Positions 9,974 through 22,055 are shown, numbered from the stretch's first letter. The stretch is DNA of 64,000 nt from Galeopsis tetrahit (GCA_963675135.1 OY776130.1:25970001-26034000), one strand, 5' to 3'. Numbers and translations are program-made. Notes: generated by a model not told the origin, from the sequence alone.

Positions 9974-10161
9974 ATGTTTACGCCGAAGAAGCTTTGGTCG
10001 CTTACGCTGCGGAGCGAGCCGAGCCAAAAAACGGGTCTATATCTGGGCCGGGTTCGGACTTGAGCCCGAGAAATGGTGAGGCATTAGCAAAAGACAAAGT
10101 CGTGGCTTTTCTTCAAGTATATGGACCAAGAGTCGATGACAAAGAGGGACTCGAAGCTTGA
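9974..10161 (+). pseudogene. NMCP1/CRWN-like first-exon fragment
   Basis: ATG at 9974 begins MFTPKKLWSLTLRSEPSQKT, which I recognise as resembling the N-terminus of nuclear matrix constituent protein 1 / CRWN lamina proteins. That frame hits TGA at 10061. From about 10042 another frame continues the resemblance (SGPGSDLSPRNGEALAK, then VAFLQ and PRVDDKEGLEA) to a TGA at 10159. The long coiled coil that makes up the rest of the protein is absent. About 280 bp of CT- and T-rich sequence upstream looks like a plant 5' UTR. Copia E2 sits about 95 bp downstream. Recognition is from memory of the family, so moderate confidence. Confidence 0.5.
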
Positions 10162-10256
10162 CTGTGTTTGAGTATAAATTTGAGTCGATAAATGGGAATA
10201 TGTAGACATAATTTTGGATCATAAACTCTCGCTCCAAAAGCTAAACAACTTCTATA

Positions 10257-10406
10257 ATAAAGGTTGATTAATACACCCCACTGATACACCCTATGCATTA
10301 GTGGATACACCCTTGCTTTGTATTTATTCCTAAATTATGTAGTTAGGTTGTTATTAGTAGTTACATTAGCAGTTAATAGCTCCTTAGCATTTAAAGGGCT
10401 TAAGTC
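10257..10406 (+). repeat. E2 5' LTR, left part
   Basis: Matches 22073-22222 (TTGATTAATACACCCCA..., GTGGATACACCCTTGC..., GCATTTAAAGGGCTTAA). It is cut by the MULE immediately after GGCTTAAGTC; the remainder resumes at 15730. Confidence 0.9.
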
Positions 10407-10635
10407 GAGAAAATTTCACAGATGGTCCTTTAACTTTTTCAAAATCCACAAAAGGTCCTATAACTTTTTATTTTATCAATTTTAGTCCTTTAATTCTCAA
10501 TTTTAGTCCTTTTAGACCAATTTTGATCCTTTTTATCCAATTTTAGTCCTTTCCGGCAATGATTTTAAATTTCAGTCAAATTTTGCCATGTCATCAATAT
10601 TTCCGGCCAGAAAATCCACATGGATTGCCACATAA
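10407..10635 (+). repeat. MULE left terminal inverted repeat
   Basis: About 229 bp with repeated 'AATTTTAGTCCTTT' blocks, pairing with 15501-15729. The inner edge is at GTGGATTGCCACATAA-like sequence. MULE TIRs normally contain the promoter and transposase binding sites; I see no distinct TATA box in it. Confidence 0.9.
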
Positions 10636-10957
10636 GTTGTTTATAACTTTATTAATATATATGGTTACACCATTTTAAATTTTTTAATTGCACATAATTT
10701 ATTAAAAAAAAAAAGAACGAGACTTATCGTCTCTCCCAAATCACAAATTGAGCGCATAACATCTCTCCCATTTCACAAATTAAACGAGAGAACCATCTCT
10801 CCCAAATCGCAAGAACCGTAATCACTCTATATTTGGGCGTGGGGCATTTGCGACTTTTGTGTATATTTGCCCTAATTTTATTTAATTGGAAACTCTGTTT
10901 TGTTGCAGGAAACTCATAAAAATAGTGTGGAGAAGAAAATGGGGGAATGAACATTAG

Positions 10958-11206
10958 TCAAAACTGAAATACGAAGATAAACTTTGTGGGCTTTGTTACA
11001 AGAAACTTCAAATTCGGGTAATTTCGGTCGGCGCTAGGAATTATCAAAAGTTTCACTACTTTTGTCAAGAACATAATTTTGACTCTTGGTGTAAGTCGAC
11101 AAATGAACAAGAGGTACAAGAAGAAGACGGAGCTACATTCGATGACAGAGATCTCAAATTGAAGAACTTGAAGAACATTAACATGAATTGTCACTGCTGC
11201 TCTTGA
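10958..11206 (+). CDS. Possible small second MULE ORF, Cys-containing
   Basis: An 82-codon open frame follows a good 3' splice site (TTTGTTGCAG near 10909). It encodes CGLCYKKL, then GARNYQKFHYFCQEHNFDSWC and an acidic tail ending NCHCCS. Cys spacing and the RNYQK...WC pattern faintly resemble the GRF-type zinc-finger ORFs that accompany some plant transposons. There is no ATG in the frame, so it would need an upstream exon. It may be a remnant. Its position near the opposite TIR, convergent to the transposase, parallels mudrB of maize MuDR, but I claim no homology. Confidence 0.3.
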   Translation, partial: SKLKYEDKLCGLCYKKLQIRVISVGARNYQKFHYFCQEHNFDSWCKSTNEQEVQEEDGATFDDRDLKLKNLKNINMNCHCCS

Positions 11207-11885
11207 GAATCATAATGATCTTTTATCCGATTCTTGCTGTCATAATTCTGATTTGGATTAAATGATATAGAGTATGTTATGTTTGCACGTTATTTTGAAT
11301 GGTGTTATGTAATGATCAAGAGAATCAATGTAAGGGATGTTTTTTTCAAGTGTATTTAATTTGTAAATGAATGTCATTTTCAAGTTTAGCTATGCAGTCA
11401 TTGAGATAAATAGTTACAGCCTGAAGAAAAATGTACATAAATCATTGATCAAATAATTAGAACCTTAAACAAGAACTTAAAAACTCACCATTGAAAAAGC
11501 AAATTGACAGAGGATACAAATAATCTGGCCTTCATTTAAGCTAGAGAAATTACTCAAATTTGATAGCCTTAAATGTACATAAATCACTCAAATATAATGC
11601 TTGATATACCAAACTCATCCATCACTCAAATTCATCATCAGTGCATGGGCAAAATATAATTCTCAAGTTTACACAACCAAATACTTCATCAAGTTTACAC
11701 CTGAACAAGACAAAATATAATGCTCAATTTTAAACTTCAGCACTAGAGTAAAAAAAGAACATGTGCCACACAAAAAGCTGAACAATTTTAAACATAGTAC
11801 TAGAATAAAAAGAAAACAGGAGTTGCACAAAAAGCTAGACAAAAAGAACTTGAGTGCTGCACAAAAATAACTTATTGCCCTAACA
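11207..11885. other. MULE internal non-coding region
   Basis: Between the small ORF and the transposase stop I see only AT-rich sequence with repeated ACTCAAAT and CACAAAAAGCT motifs. It probably holds the transposase 3' UTR. Confidence 0.4.
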
Positions 11886-14800
11886 CTAATTAATTTTATC
11901 TTTTCCCTTTCCACTTCCATGGCTATATTGAGATAAGTCAAATTTCTTCCCTCTAGAAATAAATATTGCCTTTGAAGATCTTTCCTCTCGAGTGTGCGTA
12001 CTAAACTGTGGCCTCAAACCTCCACTTAAGCCAGGTGGTGTAGCTCTTAATATAGGTCCAGTGTGCATTGGTGGTGGGACTAAGTTGAGACCTTTTGACA
12101 TTTGCAATTGTTGACTGCAATTTGGTCCAGGTGTTACTCGAACTGTAGGTATGCCCAATCTAGTAAGATTAGATGCACTGCTAGCCTGGCTCATTAGAGC
12201 TTCAAATTCTTCATCATATTCATCAATCAATCCCCTAGGTTGGGATGCAGGTGGCATAATGGATCCTCCTTCAAGATTATCTCTATTGCTCTAGAAATAA
12301 GAAATATAAACACAATAAAAACAATATCAAAATAAAATTTTCATAATATTCTGAGTTAAAAGATTTGTGCAGAATAGGTTTTAACTTACTTCATTTTGAG
12401 TGCCCTCTTTGGCATTAGTAACTTCACTCCTACTCCTAGTTCCACTTTCACTTGCAATTTTTTTAGATTTATTCTTCCTCACCTGCAACAATCACAAAAT
12501 AATTCTTTTAAGCAAAACAGCAAGACACTGTAAATGGCTTAATAATGAAAAAATATTGTGGATTACCCTCAATTTTCTCTTTCTGGTAGAACTTTTAACT
12601 TGTTGAGACCCTTCTTCATCTACTCGTGGTTGAGTGCATGTCTTCATGTTGTGTCCAGTTTGGCTACATCTGCTACACTTGAGACTTTTTTGTTGCCTCC
12701 TCATCCGCACACCTGTTTTGGTTCTTTTTTTCTTACCATGAACCTCATCAGGTTCCATCCTTCTTGCCTTTGTAGGTCTGCCCTTAGATCTTCCAAAATT
12801 TGGTGGAAGTGGTGGAATGTACATTGTTTCAGCCCAGTCAATATGCCCAGCAATTGGCATAATTGTAGGCTCATACACTCTCCTATAGGTTTGAACTGTG
12901 TATGCTTCATCGACAAATAATTCAGGATCTTCTCTCTCATGCACAATTGCAGCAAGTGCATGCTTGCACGGAATGCCACTCAACCCCCACAATCTGCAAG
13001 TACAACTTCTGAGCAATAAATCCACAGCATACTGAGAGCCATTCCCAGTCTCAATCTGATAATGTCTACTATTTCCCTTAATAGGGATGCAATCTCCTAT
13101 TCTGTCCATGTGCTTTTTCAAAATCTCTTTGATTTTAGGAGGCAACCTTCCCTTCCAGTTATGAAGTGCCCTATCTCTACACACTTGAAACCTCTCCATC
13201 AACCACTGCCTAATCCATTCAAACATTGTAATTATAGGCTTCTCCCTAGCATCTAAGATACAAGAATTGAAACTCTCACACACATTATTCAACAACATAT
13301 CACACCTACACTTCTCACTAAAATGTGACTTTGACCACTGTCTTGGATGTTTGTTATCAAACCAAGCAGCTGCATTTTCATTCATCTCCCTCATTTCTAG
13401 CATACTCTGATTAAAAAAACCCATTGTACTAGCCCTTGCAGCCTTCCACAAAGCTACTTTATAAGCTAAACCCCTAAACCCTGCTGTCTTAAAGTTATTA
13501 TGCAAGTGTCTAACACAAAATCTATGTTCACAATCAGGGAACACATCATTAAAAGCATTAATCAACCCTTTTTGCTTGTCAGACATGAATGTGTAATCAG
13601 CACCACCTCTTAAGATATTCAAATCATTTTTCAACAAAATAAGAAACCACTCCCATGTTTCTTTATTTTCCTTAGATACTACTGCATAGGCTATAGGGTA
13701 CAAAGCATTGGATGGATCTACACCTACAGCAGAAAGAAGGATCCCTCCATGTGGGCCCTTAAGCCAACATCCATCCACCCCTATAAATGGCCTACAACCT
13801 GCTTTAAAACCCCTTTTTACAGCCTCAAAACAAACATACATCTTACTGAACCGATCTTGGCCATCTATTTCCTCAGTCTGTAAAACAATTGAGGAACCTG
13901 GGTTTGAGTCCCTCAATTCTTGTGCATAATCCCATAATTTTGTGTATTGGAGGTCAGGAACTCCCTCAATAATTTGCAGTGCCTTGCTCTTTGCTCTATA
14001 AGCTTGTTGCTTAGAAATGTTTACATTCAACTTTCTTATTATTTCTTTTCTCCACCCCTTCACACTTTTTTTAGGATCATTCTGAAATGCAGGCACAAAC
14101 CTCTCACCTAACCAATTACTTGATACATTGGTCACATTGAATGTTGGTGCACAATTATGAGTTGGCATGTATTTCCTAATTTGGAAGGTTTCTTCATCTC
14201 CAACCTTAAGTGCATTTATCCCCCACTTGCAATCTTCCCCTCTACACCTAGCATACACCCTGATCTTATCATTCTTATTAAAGTACAAGGATCTTCGAGT
14301 GTTTATTGCATGTGAGCCGACAGCCTTTTTAAACTCTTGTTTTGAGCTGAATACCATCTCCAACTCAAATGCAGGTTTAAAAATGACTTCTTTATTAAAT
14401 CTAGGGGGTACATTTTTTTCAGATTCATCATCAGACACCCTTCTCTCATCAAAGTCATCCCCATGGCATACAATATCATCATCCCCACTATCCTCGGCAC
14501 TATCATTACTGTACTCAACCACCTCATTATCTACATAATCCTTCCACACCTCATCATCACTTTCCTCAGTATTATCATCAACCTCATAGTCACTGTCAAC
14601 TAAAGAACTATCATCCTCATCATCAAAGTTATGTTGCCCAACAGTATCTAAGTTACCATGCCATTGTTCACTACCCCCATTCACCTCAAAATCAGCCTCT
14701 GTATTATCCTGCCCTCTTTCATTAACACCCTCACCCACCTCAAAACCAACCTCTATATTACCCTCACCTATCTCAATGTCTTCAGTGCCCTTACCCACTT

Positions 14801-15318
14801 GAAAATCAACCTCAACACAAACATGCACTTCCCTAGAAAATTTACTTTCTGTAGCCCATGCAATCAGTTCAGCATCATTCCACAACACATTAAACCCATT
14901 CTTAAATAAGGCATAATATCTTTTTTCACCATAAATACCCAAGCCTTCACAAATTCCATTAAATGTATCATGATTCACATCTTCCCTAATATTTAAGTGA
15001 TCATATATTATGACCTCACCACCAACATAATTAACTACAGGTTTGCTGATAAACTTACCACCATAGTGCAACTTCAGTGTAATTAGATCCGACTCAACAG
15101 CTGCAATATAAATACAGAAATGAAGTTACACAAACCGTCTTAAAAAAAAAAGAAGTTAAACATATGGGGCGATTGGTGAAAGAATAATCAAAGTATCCAT
15201 TAAAATAAATAAAGGAAAAACAGGGGAAGTAAAGACATTAAATAATCAAATATACATTAAACCCCTTACGGTATTTTGGAGGACCACTACGATCCCATCT
15301 CTTTTCTCGTATCCACAT
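11886..15318 (-). CDS. MuDR-type MULE transposase, 4 exons, 1,026 codons
   Basis: Catalyses excision and insertion of the MULE. My exon model on the minus strand is 15318-15270, 15100-12567, 12482-12390 and 12290-11886. Each junction is GT-AG and the frame holds (49+2534+93+405 = 3,081 nt including the stop). The N-terminus has the LHYGGKF...YVGGEV motif and an acidic domain. The catalytic core follows: first D in FIGVDGCWLKG (about residue 455), second D in YTFMSDKQKG (about 520), then CEHRFCVRH. A SWIM zinc finger (CTCRLWG...GIPCKHA, about 720) and a CCHC knuckle (CSRCSQTGHNMKTC, about 850) follow, then a Gly/Arg/Lys tail. No internal stop or frameshift in the model, so it may be functional. 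Confidence 0.88.
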
Positions 15319-15500
15319 CAAGCTCTTTGATACTTTGTGATTATCTAGGGTTATGTGATTTGGAATTTAGTGTGATAAGCATGTGTATTGATTAGTGTGA
15401 TTAAGTAGCGCTAAATTTGAGAGAGGCTAAACCCTAATCTATTTTTTAATATATTATGTAATAAAAAAAAATTAAATAATTTAATCCTCAAAACCATGTA

Positions 15501-15729
15501 TTATATGGCAGTTCATGTGGATTTTCTAGCCGGAAATATTGATGACGGGGCAAATTTTGACTGAAATTTAAAATCATCGCCGGAAAGGACTAAAATCGGA
15601 TAAAAAGGATCAAAATTGGACTAAAAAGACTAAAATTGAGACTTGAAGGACTAAAATTGATAAAAGAAAAAGTTGTAGGACGTTTTGTGGATTTTGAAAA
15701 AGTTACAGGACCATCTGTGAAATTTTCTC
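15501..15729 (-). repeat. MULE right terminal inverted repeat
   Basis: Reverse-complement partner of 10407-10635, ending ATGGTCC...GAAATTTTCTC reading outward, with a few substitutions. It lies about 180 bp upstream of the transposase ATG (15318), so it probably contains or abuts the promoter. Confidence 0.9.
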
Positions 15730-15820
15730 GGCTTAAGTCCCCTCATTCTGTAATTTGATCATCTTCTTCTTCCAAATTGTAAAACTTTCAAATTCTACTT
15801 TTCAATTCAAAGATGGTGTT
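15730..15820 (+). repeat. E2 5' LTR, right part
   Basis: Begins with the second copy of GGCTTAAGTC and continues ...CATTCTGTAATTTGATCATC..., matching 22213-22303. Identity with the 3' LTR ends at GATGGTGTT. No clear PBS follows; TGGTGTTTC at 15814 could be a decayed one. Confidence 0.85.
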
Positions 15821-16008
15821 TCTTGACGAAATTGATAACCCATTCGATCTTTTTGCTTCTGATCTAAATCACTCAATTCTAATATCGATTTCAATTTCTT
15901 GAGTCCTTATTCTCAATTTTTTTTCGATTTCTTCTTGTCTTTCACCACAATCAATCGATTCTTCATTTTCTAGGGTGATTGATCTGTTCGACGCCTTATA
16001 TTGTAACC

Positions 16009-16650
16009 ATGGCGCCTCCTGTTACTGACCCCGACTCCCTGAATTCGGCCTTGAACCCCTTCTCTCCCTTGGTGCTCCACCAGAACGACAATCCGGCGGT
16101 GTCCATCGTGCTCGAGCCTCTCAACGACACCATCTATGTTTCTTGGAGCCATGCGATCAAGAGGAGCCTCAGCGTGAAGAATAAAACACGCTTGATTAAC
16201 GGTTCGTTGACCATCCCAACAAAAGAGGACGATCCGGCCATTCACGCCGCCTGGGTAAGGGCGAATGATTTAGTCCTGGTATGAATTTTAAACTCTATTA
16301 CACCTGAAATCAAACGTACATTATAATACTTTTCTCTTGCTAAAGATGTATGGGATGAATTGGTCATTCGTTAAGCTCTTTCTGATGGCACTAGGATTTA
16401 TCATTTAGAAAAATCATTAAGTACCATTACTCAAGGATCCCAATCCCTAGTTAGCTATTATAATCAATTCAACTCCTTATGGGATGAATACTTGAGCTTC
16501 AGACCTGTTCTTAAGTGTTCTTATGGGGCTATGGATGGTTGCACTTTTGATTTGCCTAAACTCATGACCAAAACCCAAGAGCAAGATACTGTTATGAAAT
16601 TTTTGGTAGGTCTCCATGATTCCTATAACACTATTAGGAGTTAGTTCTTA
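16009..16650 (+). pseudogene. E2 gag N-terminal region, broken
   Basis: The ATG at 16009 sits in a good plant context (ACCATGG). The first 92 codons are a Copia gag N-terminal domain (SALNPFSPLVLHQND; WSHAIKRSLSVKNK). In-frame stops follow at 16282-16284 and again further on (about 16319, 16371, 16643). Translation between them still shows the capsid-domain pattern (KDVWDEL, YYNQFNSLWDEY, KFLVGLHDSYNTIR), so this is nonsense decay of one gag, not several genes. Confidence 0.82.
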
Positions 16651-17896
16651 TTGAGATCCCCTTTTTCTGCCTTATCCAAAATCTATGGTTTGTTGCTTCA
16701 AGAAGAGTCACAAAGGGCTTTAAACATTGTTCCTGATTCTGTCCAGCCTGATTATATTGATATGCTAGCTAAGAATTCTAAGTTTTATAAGGACAAAATG
16801 AAGCCCTTTAAGTGCAACCACTGTGACGGTTTAGGACATACCATAGATAGATGTTTTCAAATTATTGGTTTTCCCCCTGGCTGGAGAGGCCCTAGAGGTC
16901 CTACAAATAAGGAGACCAACAAGCCTGCAAATACCTCCATTAGGTCACCAACTAAGAAGGACAATCCCATGGAATCCAATCCTCTTTTCACTCAAGAACT
17001 TTTTGACAAGTTTTTATGTTTTTCTAAGCTACAGAACTCAAGTGAGGGGAGGGAGATGCCACACTCTGTGGCAGGAGCCTCCACTGTTCACATTGAGGAA
17101 GCTAAGAGCACCAGAGATCCAGGTATGCTTCCTAATCCTATCTCCACCTTATGCTTGAACACCATTAAGGTTTCTACTTGGATTATGGATACTGGTGCAA
17201 CTGACCATATGGTTTTTGACTTGTCTTTGTTTTCCACTCCTCCCTCTGTAGTTAACATTGAGATTTCATTACCTAATAATGCTATCACTACAACTACATA
17301 TATGGGAAATATAGTCTTAAATGAGCACTTAACACTATATAATATTTTATATGTACCTGATTTCACATTCAATTTACTATCTATCAGTCATTTAACTAGA
17401 TATTCAAATTGTACTGTGAGTTTCTTGTCCTCACACTGTGTTTTACAGGACAATTCAACCAAGATGGTGATTGATACTGCTGAACAAGTTAGAGGCCTTT
17501 ATCTTTTACAAACTGCACACCCTTCTAGCAATTATGTTCTTAAACATTCTGTGTTTTCCAGTAAACTCAATAATGATTCCTGTACTTTTGATTTGTGGCA
17601 TAAAAGGTTAGGTTATATCTCTAGTAAATACATGTTACAAATTCCAGATTTACATATAAAAGCACCTGACATACATAACAATTGCTTGATCTGTCATTTA
17701 GCTAAACAAAAGAGAAAGTCATATCCTTTGAGTACTTCTATATCTACTAGTGTTTTTCAATTGATACATTGTGATGTTTGGGGACCTTTCTCTTTACATT
17801 CTATTATTGGACATAGATTCTGTCTTACTATAGTTGATGATTATAGTAGGTGCACATGGATTTATCTTTTAAAAGCAAAGAGTGATGTCAAAGTTT
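16651..17896 (+). pseudogene. E2 gag end, protease and integrase N-half
   Basis: Open frame with a CCHC knuckle (CNHCDGLGHTIDRC, about residue 54) followed by a Copia FPPGW signature and the protease active site WIMDTGATDHM (about residue 178). The integrase zinc region is LWHKRLGYIS...CLICH, with Tyr where the second His is usual. The first catalytic D is in LIHCDVWGPF, then TIVDDYSRCTWIYLL. The frame is cut at 17896 by the solo LTR; homologous codons resume at 19510. Confidence 0.88.
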
Positions 17897-19504
17897 TGTT
17901 GGTCCCAAAACGAGTATAGTGACAGTCTAGAGGGGGGGGGGGGTGAATAGACTGTGTTAGAAACTTTTTCGTGCTTTTTCGATCAGATTAGACGTTCAAA
18001 AGAGTTATGTACTCGATCGTCTATATGCAGACAAGGTGATCTGATCTGAAGAGTGTATGTGATATAACAATTCAAGATAACAACCTTACTGATTGCTGAA
18101 TTCAGCTGGTCAGTTTGAAAGCTATCTCAAGTGCTATGAGTGCGGAAATGTGTAGGCCCTACGTGTTTAGACTCGTGGGTATTTTTATGAAAACCCTTGA
18201 AAACCAATGACTTCAAAAACTATGTTATGAACAAGTATTAGCAGTGATAAATATTAATACAGAATAAAGAATAAGCAGTAAAGAACACAACAATTTATAG
18301 TGGTTCGGATCTCAATATCCTACGTCCACTCTCTCTAATCAGATAGAGAAATTCAATAGCTTGCTGCTTTATAGTCCCAAGAGAAGACTTTTCGGATCAA
18401 GAACCTCAACTACTTTCTGAGGAACTGATCTGTTTGTTGGTGAGGTAACAAACAACCTTTACAATGAGATGTGTGTATAACCAACTAATGTTTTAAGCTC
18501 TAAAGATAAGATTCTTTGTACGGGCTTAGGATCAGAAACTTAGAGCGCTATGGATAGAAATCTTTGCAGGCTCTAAAGAACTCGATACTTAAGTATTTTT
18601 CTCAAACTTGTTGTTCTTGATATATGCAGAGAGAGTGAGTTCTTGCGTGTGGAGTTTCCGGTACTTTGTTCCAAAGAACAAGTGTTGTATTTATAGAGTG
18701 ATTTGTGCTCAGAAACTAGCGGTTGGTGAGAACTAGCCGTTGCAACAAATCATTCTAAGTATGGTCGCCATGTTCATAGGAATGGTGTTTGTAGATTTTC
18801 TGGTACGACATTACCTTAAAAGGCAAGGTGCATTAAATGCTCTGTACCTCTTCTGCAGATCTCTTGTACGACCTACTAGGCTGTCAACTTCATAGCTTCG
18901 TGTTGATGTTTCATTGGTCCACATTAGCTTGCTAGTTGAGAGCTGTCTTGTCTTCTGTTAGAGCAATTCAGATGTTAATCCGACATTCTCTCTGTCTTCT
19001 GTTTTGCATGCCTTTATCATCTGACTTAGTTATTCATAAATGAATTAACACTTGTGAAGGTGTTTTATTCATAAATGTTAAGTTCTCTTCGACTTGAATG
19101 ATCTTTAAGGCCTGCTCTGACAATATATAGATGAGTTCATATCTGTTGTGTTGTCTTTTGAACTTCGATTGCAGATTATCATATAGAAGACCCAGTCTAC
19201 AATGTATACAACAACCTTTAGATCTGAATCTACTAATGAACTCTTGAGGTCTTCTAGTCTTCTGTTTTGTTCTCAATAAACTTTAGCGGAGTGTACAGAT
19301 GAGTAGTCAACTGACAATTACACTACTGACTCTTAGACTAGAATTAACACTTTCATTACTTCTAAGCTTAGTAGAACAACTTAGGAACCTTACTTCTAAT
19401 TATGACTAGACAATCTAACCTGTACTCTACTGATCTGATTTTGGCTATCAAAACTAAAACTATTTATTACACTTAGATTAGGGGCTTGGATGAATATCCC
19501 AACA
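17897..19504 (-). repeat. Solo LTR (1608 bp) in E2 integrase
   Basis: TG...CA ended (TGTTGGTCCC...TATCCCAACA), no internal domain, and flanked by a perfect 5-bp duplication, AGTTT (17892-17896 and 19505-19509). By comparison with oriented LTRs here it lies on the minus strand. A TATAAATA box is at 18688-18695 (minus strand). It shares blocks with the E1 and E3 LTRs (CTAGAGGGG...GTGAATAGAC; TATAGTGGTTCGGAT; CTACGTCCACTCTC) but is otherwise divergent, so it is a third subfamily. Product of LTR-LTR recombination after insertion. Confidence 0.93.
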
Positions 19505-19509
19505 AGTTT

Positions 19510-20469
19510 CTTTACAAAAATTTTATAACATGGTCCTCACTCAGTTTGGTGTTAAGATTAAGATACTAAGAAGTGATAATGGAACTGAGTTCCTTTTATC
19601 AGACTTTTATCATTCCTTAGGCATTCTTCATCAATTTTCATGTGTTGAGACACCCCAACAAAATGGGATAGTAGAAAGAAAACACCATCATCTGCTTCAA
19701 GTTGCAAGAGCTTTACTTTTTCAATCTTCTTTACCTTTAAAATTCTGGAGTGAATGTATTAAAACTGCTGCCTATATCATAAATAGGATCACACCCCCTA
19801 TCCTTAAACAGAAAACTCCCTTTGAACTATTATATGACAAGAAACCTGACTATTCTCATTTCAAAACCTTTGGATGCTTGTGTTTTGCTAATACTCTGGT
19901 TCCTAATAGACATAAGTTTGATCCAAGAACTACAAAATGTATTTTCATTGGTTATCCCTTTGGTATAAAGGGGTACAAACTCTTTGACATGTCCTTTGGA
20001 AAAATTATTGTGTCTAGAAATGTTAAATTCTTTGAGCATGTTTTTCCTTTTGATAACAAGCAACAAATTGATAACATCACACATACTATACCAATTGAAC
20101 ATTCCTTAATCTCAACCAATGATGATTTTATAGATGATGACTTTACCTTTATTCATGCTAATTACAATAATGAACTTTTATAGCATGATGATAATGTTCC
20201 TGACAACACCAATCCTATTCATACTAATGATCTTAATGATATTCCTGAGATCCATACTGACATTACTGTTCCTGGAACTGTTCATAATCATGAGAATGTT
20301 ATAAATACTGATTCTGATGTTATTAACCTATAAGTAGAATCACACACAAGACCTTCTAGATTTAAAACTCAACCTGCATATTTACAAGTTTATGAGACAA
20401 ATTTACCTACTTCTATTGATCATGCCAAATTGAACCTCTTTTAGGAAACAATACCCTTTACATAATTAT
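19510..20469 (+). pseudogene. E2 integrase C-half and linker
   Basis: Resumes exactly where 17896 left off. It contains the second catalytic D (LRSDNGTEF) and E (PQQNGIVERKH), then the Copia GKGY-like C-terminal region (FKTFGCLCFANTL, KCIFIGYPFGIKGYKLFD). The frame is open to 20183. The acidic linker to reverse transcriptase carries stops near 20181, 20330 and 20442. Confidence 0.88.
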
Positions 20470-22055
20470 TTGTCTCTTGATAGGTTATCTACCCAACATG
20501 GTCTATTTACAGCTTCCATTTCCCAAATACAAGAACCTAAATCTTATAAACAAGCCGCCTTAAATGAAAATCGGGTTCTTTCTATGAAAAGGGAATTAGA
20601 GGCATTGGAAAAGACCAATACTTGGACTCTTGTAGATTTACCTTTAGACAAACACTGTATAGGATGTAGATGGGTATGCAAGGTAAAATACAATTCTGAT
20701 GGCACTATAGAAAGATATAAGACAAGACTTGTTGCCAAGGTTATACCCAACAAGAGGGCATAGATTATTTTGACACATTTTCTCTTGTTGCTAAAATCAC
20801 CACTGTTAGAATTTTATTGGTTATTGTTGTTTCTAAAGATTGGCATATCCATCAATTGGATGTGAATAATGCATTTTTACATGGAGATTTAGAAGAGGAA
20901 ATATATATGGTTCTTCCTCCTGGTTATTGTTCTAACATTGATAAAAGAGTTTGCAAATTGAATAAAATCTTATATGGTTTGAAACAAGCTTCCAAACAAT
21001 GGTTCACTAAATTTACTACTTCCTTAAAATGTTTAGGATTCACTCAGTCCAAAGCTGATACTTCTTTGTTCACCAAGCATGATGGCATTGATTTTACTGT
21101 TGTTCTTTGTTATGTGGATGATTTAATGGTGGCAGGTTCCAATCTTGATATCATTCAACATATAAAGAGCTATCTGCATGGTAAATTCACTATTAAGGAT
21201 CTAAGCATCTTGAAGTATATTTTAGGGATAGAGGTTGCCATAAATAGTAAGGGTCTCGCTCTTTGCCATAGAAAATACACTTTGGATTTGTTGTATGATT
21301 CTGATTATTTGTGCAGTAAACCATGTTCCACCCCTATGGATTCTAAATTGAATTTTGTTCCTAACTCTCCCGTTCTTACTAATCCTGAACATTATAAAAA
21401 ACTAGTAGGGAAACTTCTTTACCTAACTGTCACTAGACCTGATGTTTCATATGCTGTTCAAACTCTAAGTCAATACATGAAGTCTCCTACTGTGGCACAT
21501 TTAATTGCTGTTCATAGAGTCTTAAGATATCTTAAAGGTAATCCTGGTACTGGGGTCTTTCACCCTAAGGATATAAACTTCAAGTTGCATGCATTTTCAG
21601 ATTCTGATTGGGCTAGGTGTATTGAAACAAGAAGAAGTGTTACATATTATAACATTTATCTTGGTAATTCAATAATCTCTTGGAAATCCAAGAAACAAGC
21701 AACTGTTAGCAGGTCTTCTGCTGAGGCTGAGTAAACATCTTGTGAGATCCAATGGATTCACTACATTCTAGCTGATTTGGGGATTCAACACTCAAAACCA
21801 TCCTCCATGTATACTGACAACAATAGTGTCTACTCCATTGCTCATAATCCCTGTCTACATCTAAGGACTAAGCACATCTCATTGGACTTTCACTTCACAA
21901 GAGAAAAGATTCAAGAGGGATTGTTCACTCTTATCCACATCACAACTTCAAAAAACCTTGCAAACATGCTCACTAAGCCACTTTTACTTACCTACAGATT
22001 TCAGCAATCACAAGTCCAAAATAGGTTTGCTGGATATCCACTCCCATTTTTTTTG
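20470..22055 (+). pseudogene. E2 reverse transcriptase-RNase H, broken
   Basis: RT begins SYKQAALNENRVL; ...NTWTLVDLP; ...GCRWVCKVKYNSDG. A frameshift near 20735-20765 separates this from the rest (HIHQLDVNNAFLHGDLEEEIYM; KILYGLKQASKQWF). The catalytic motif is LCYVDDLMVAG. RNase H starts in HAFSDSDWARCIETRRS and continues after an in-frame TAA at 21732-21734 (a Tyr codon in relatives) into MYTDNNSVYSIAHNP and ILTKPL-like NMLTKPLL. The order protease-integrase-RT is diagnostic of Copia. Confidence 0.88.

Larger units (their letters stand above)
10407..15729 (-). mobile_element. Autonomous-looking MULE, 5323 bp
   Basis: Mutator-like DNA transposon. The TIRs are long (10407-10635 and 15501-15729, about 229 bp, starting GAGAAAATTTCACAGATGGTCC) and closely matching. 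The flanking GGCTTAAGTC is duplicated exactly at 10397-10406 and 15730-15739 (10 bp; MULEs usually make 8-11). The uninterrupted E2 3' LTR shows the empty site (about 22215-22225). It carries one long transposase gene on the minus strand and a possible small second ORF on the plus strand. Intact ends and an open transposase gene suggest recent activity. Confidence 0.93.

Noticed and set aside
19034..19276. 80-codon frame in the solo LTR
   Set aside because: LTR sequence with no conserved counterpart in other LTRs.
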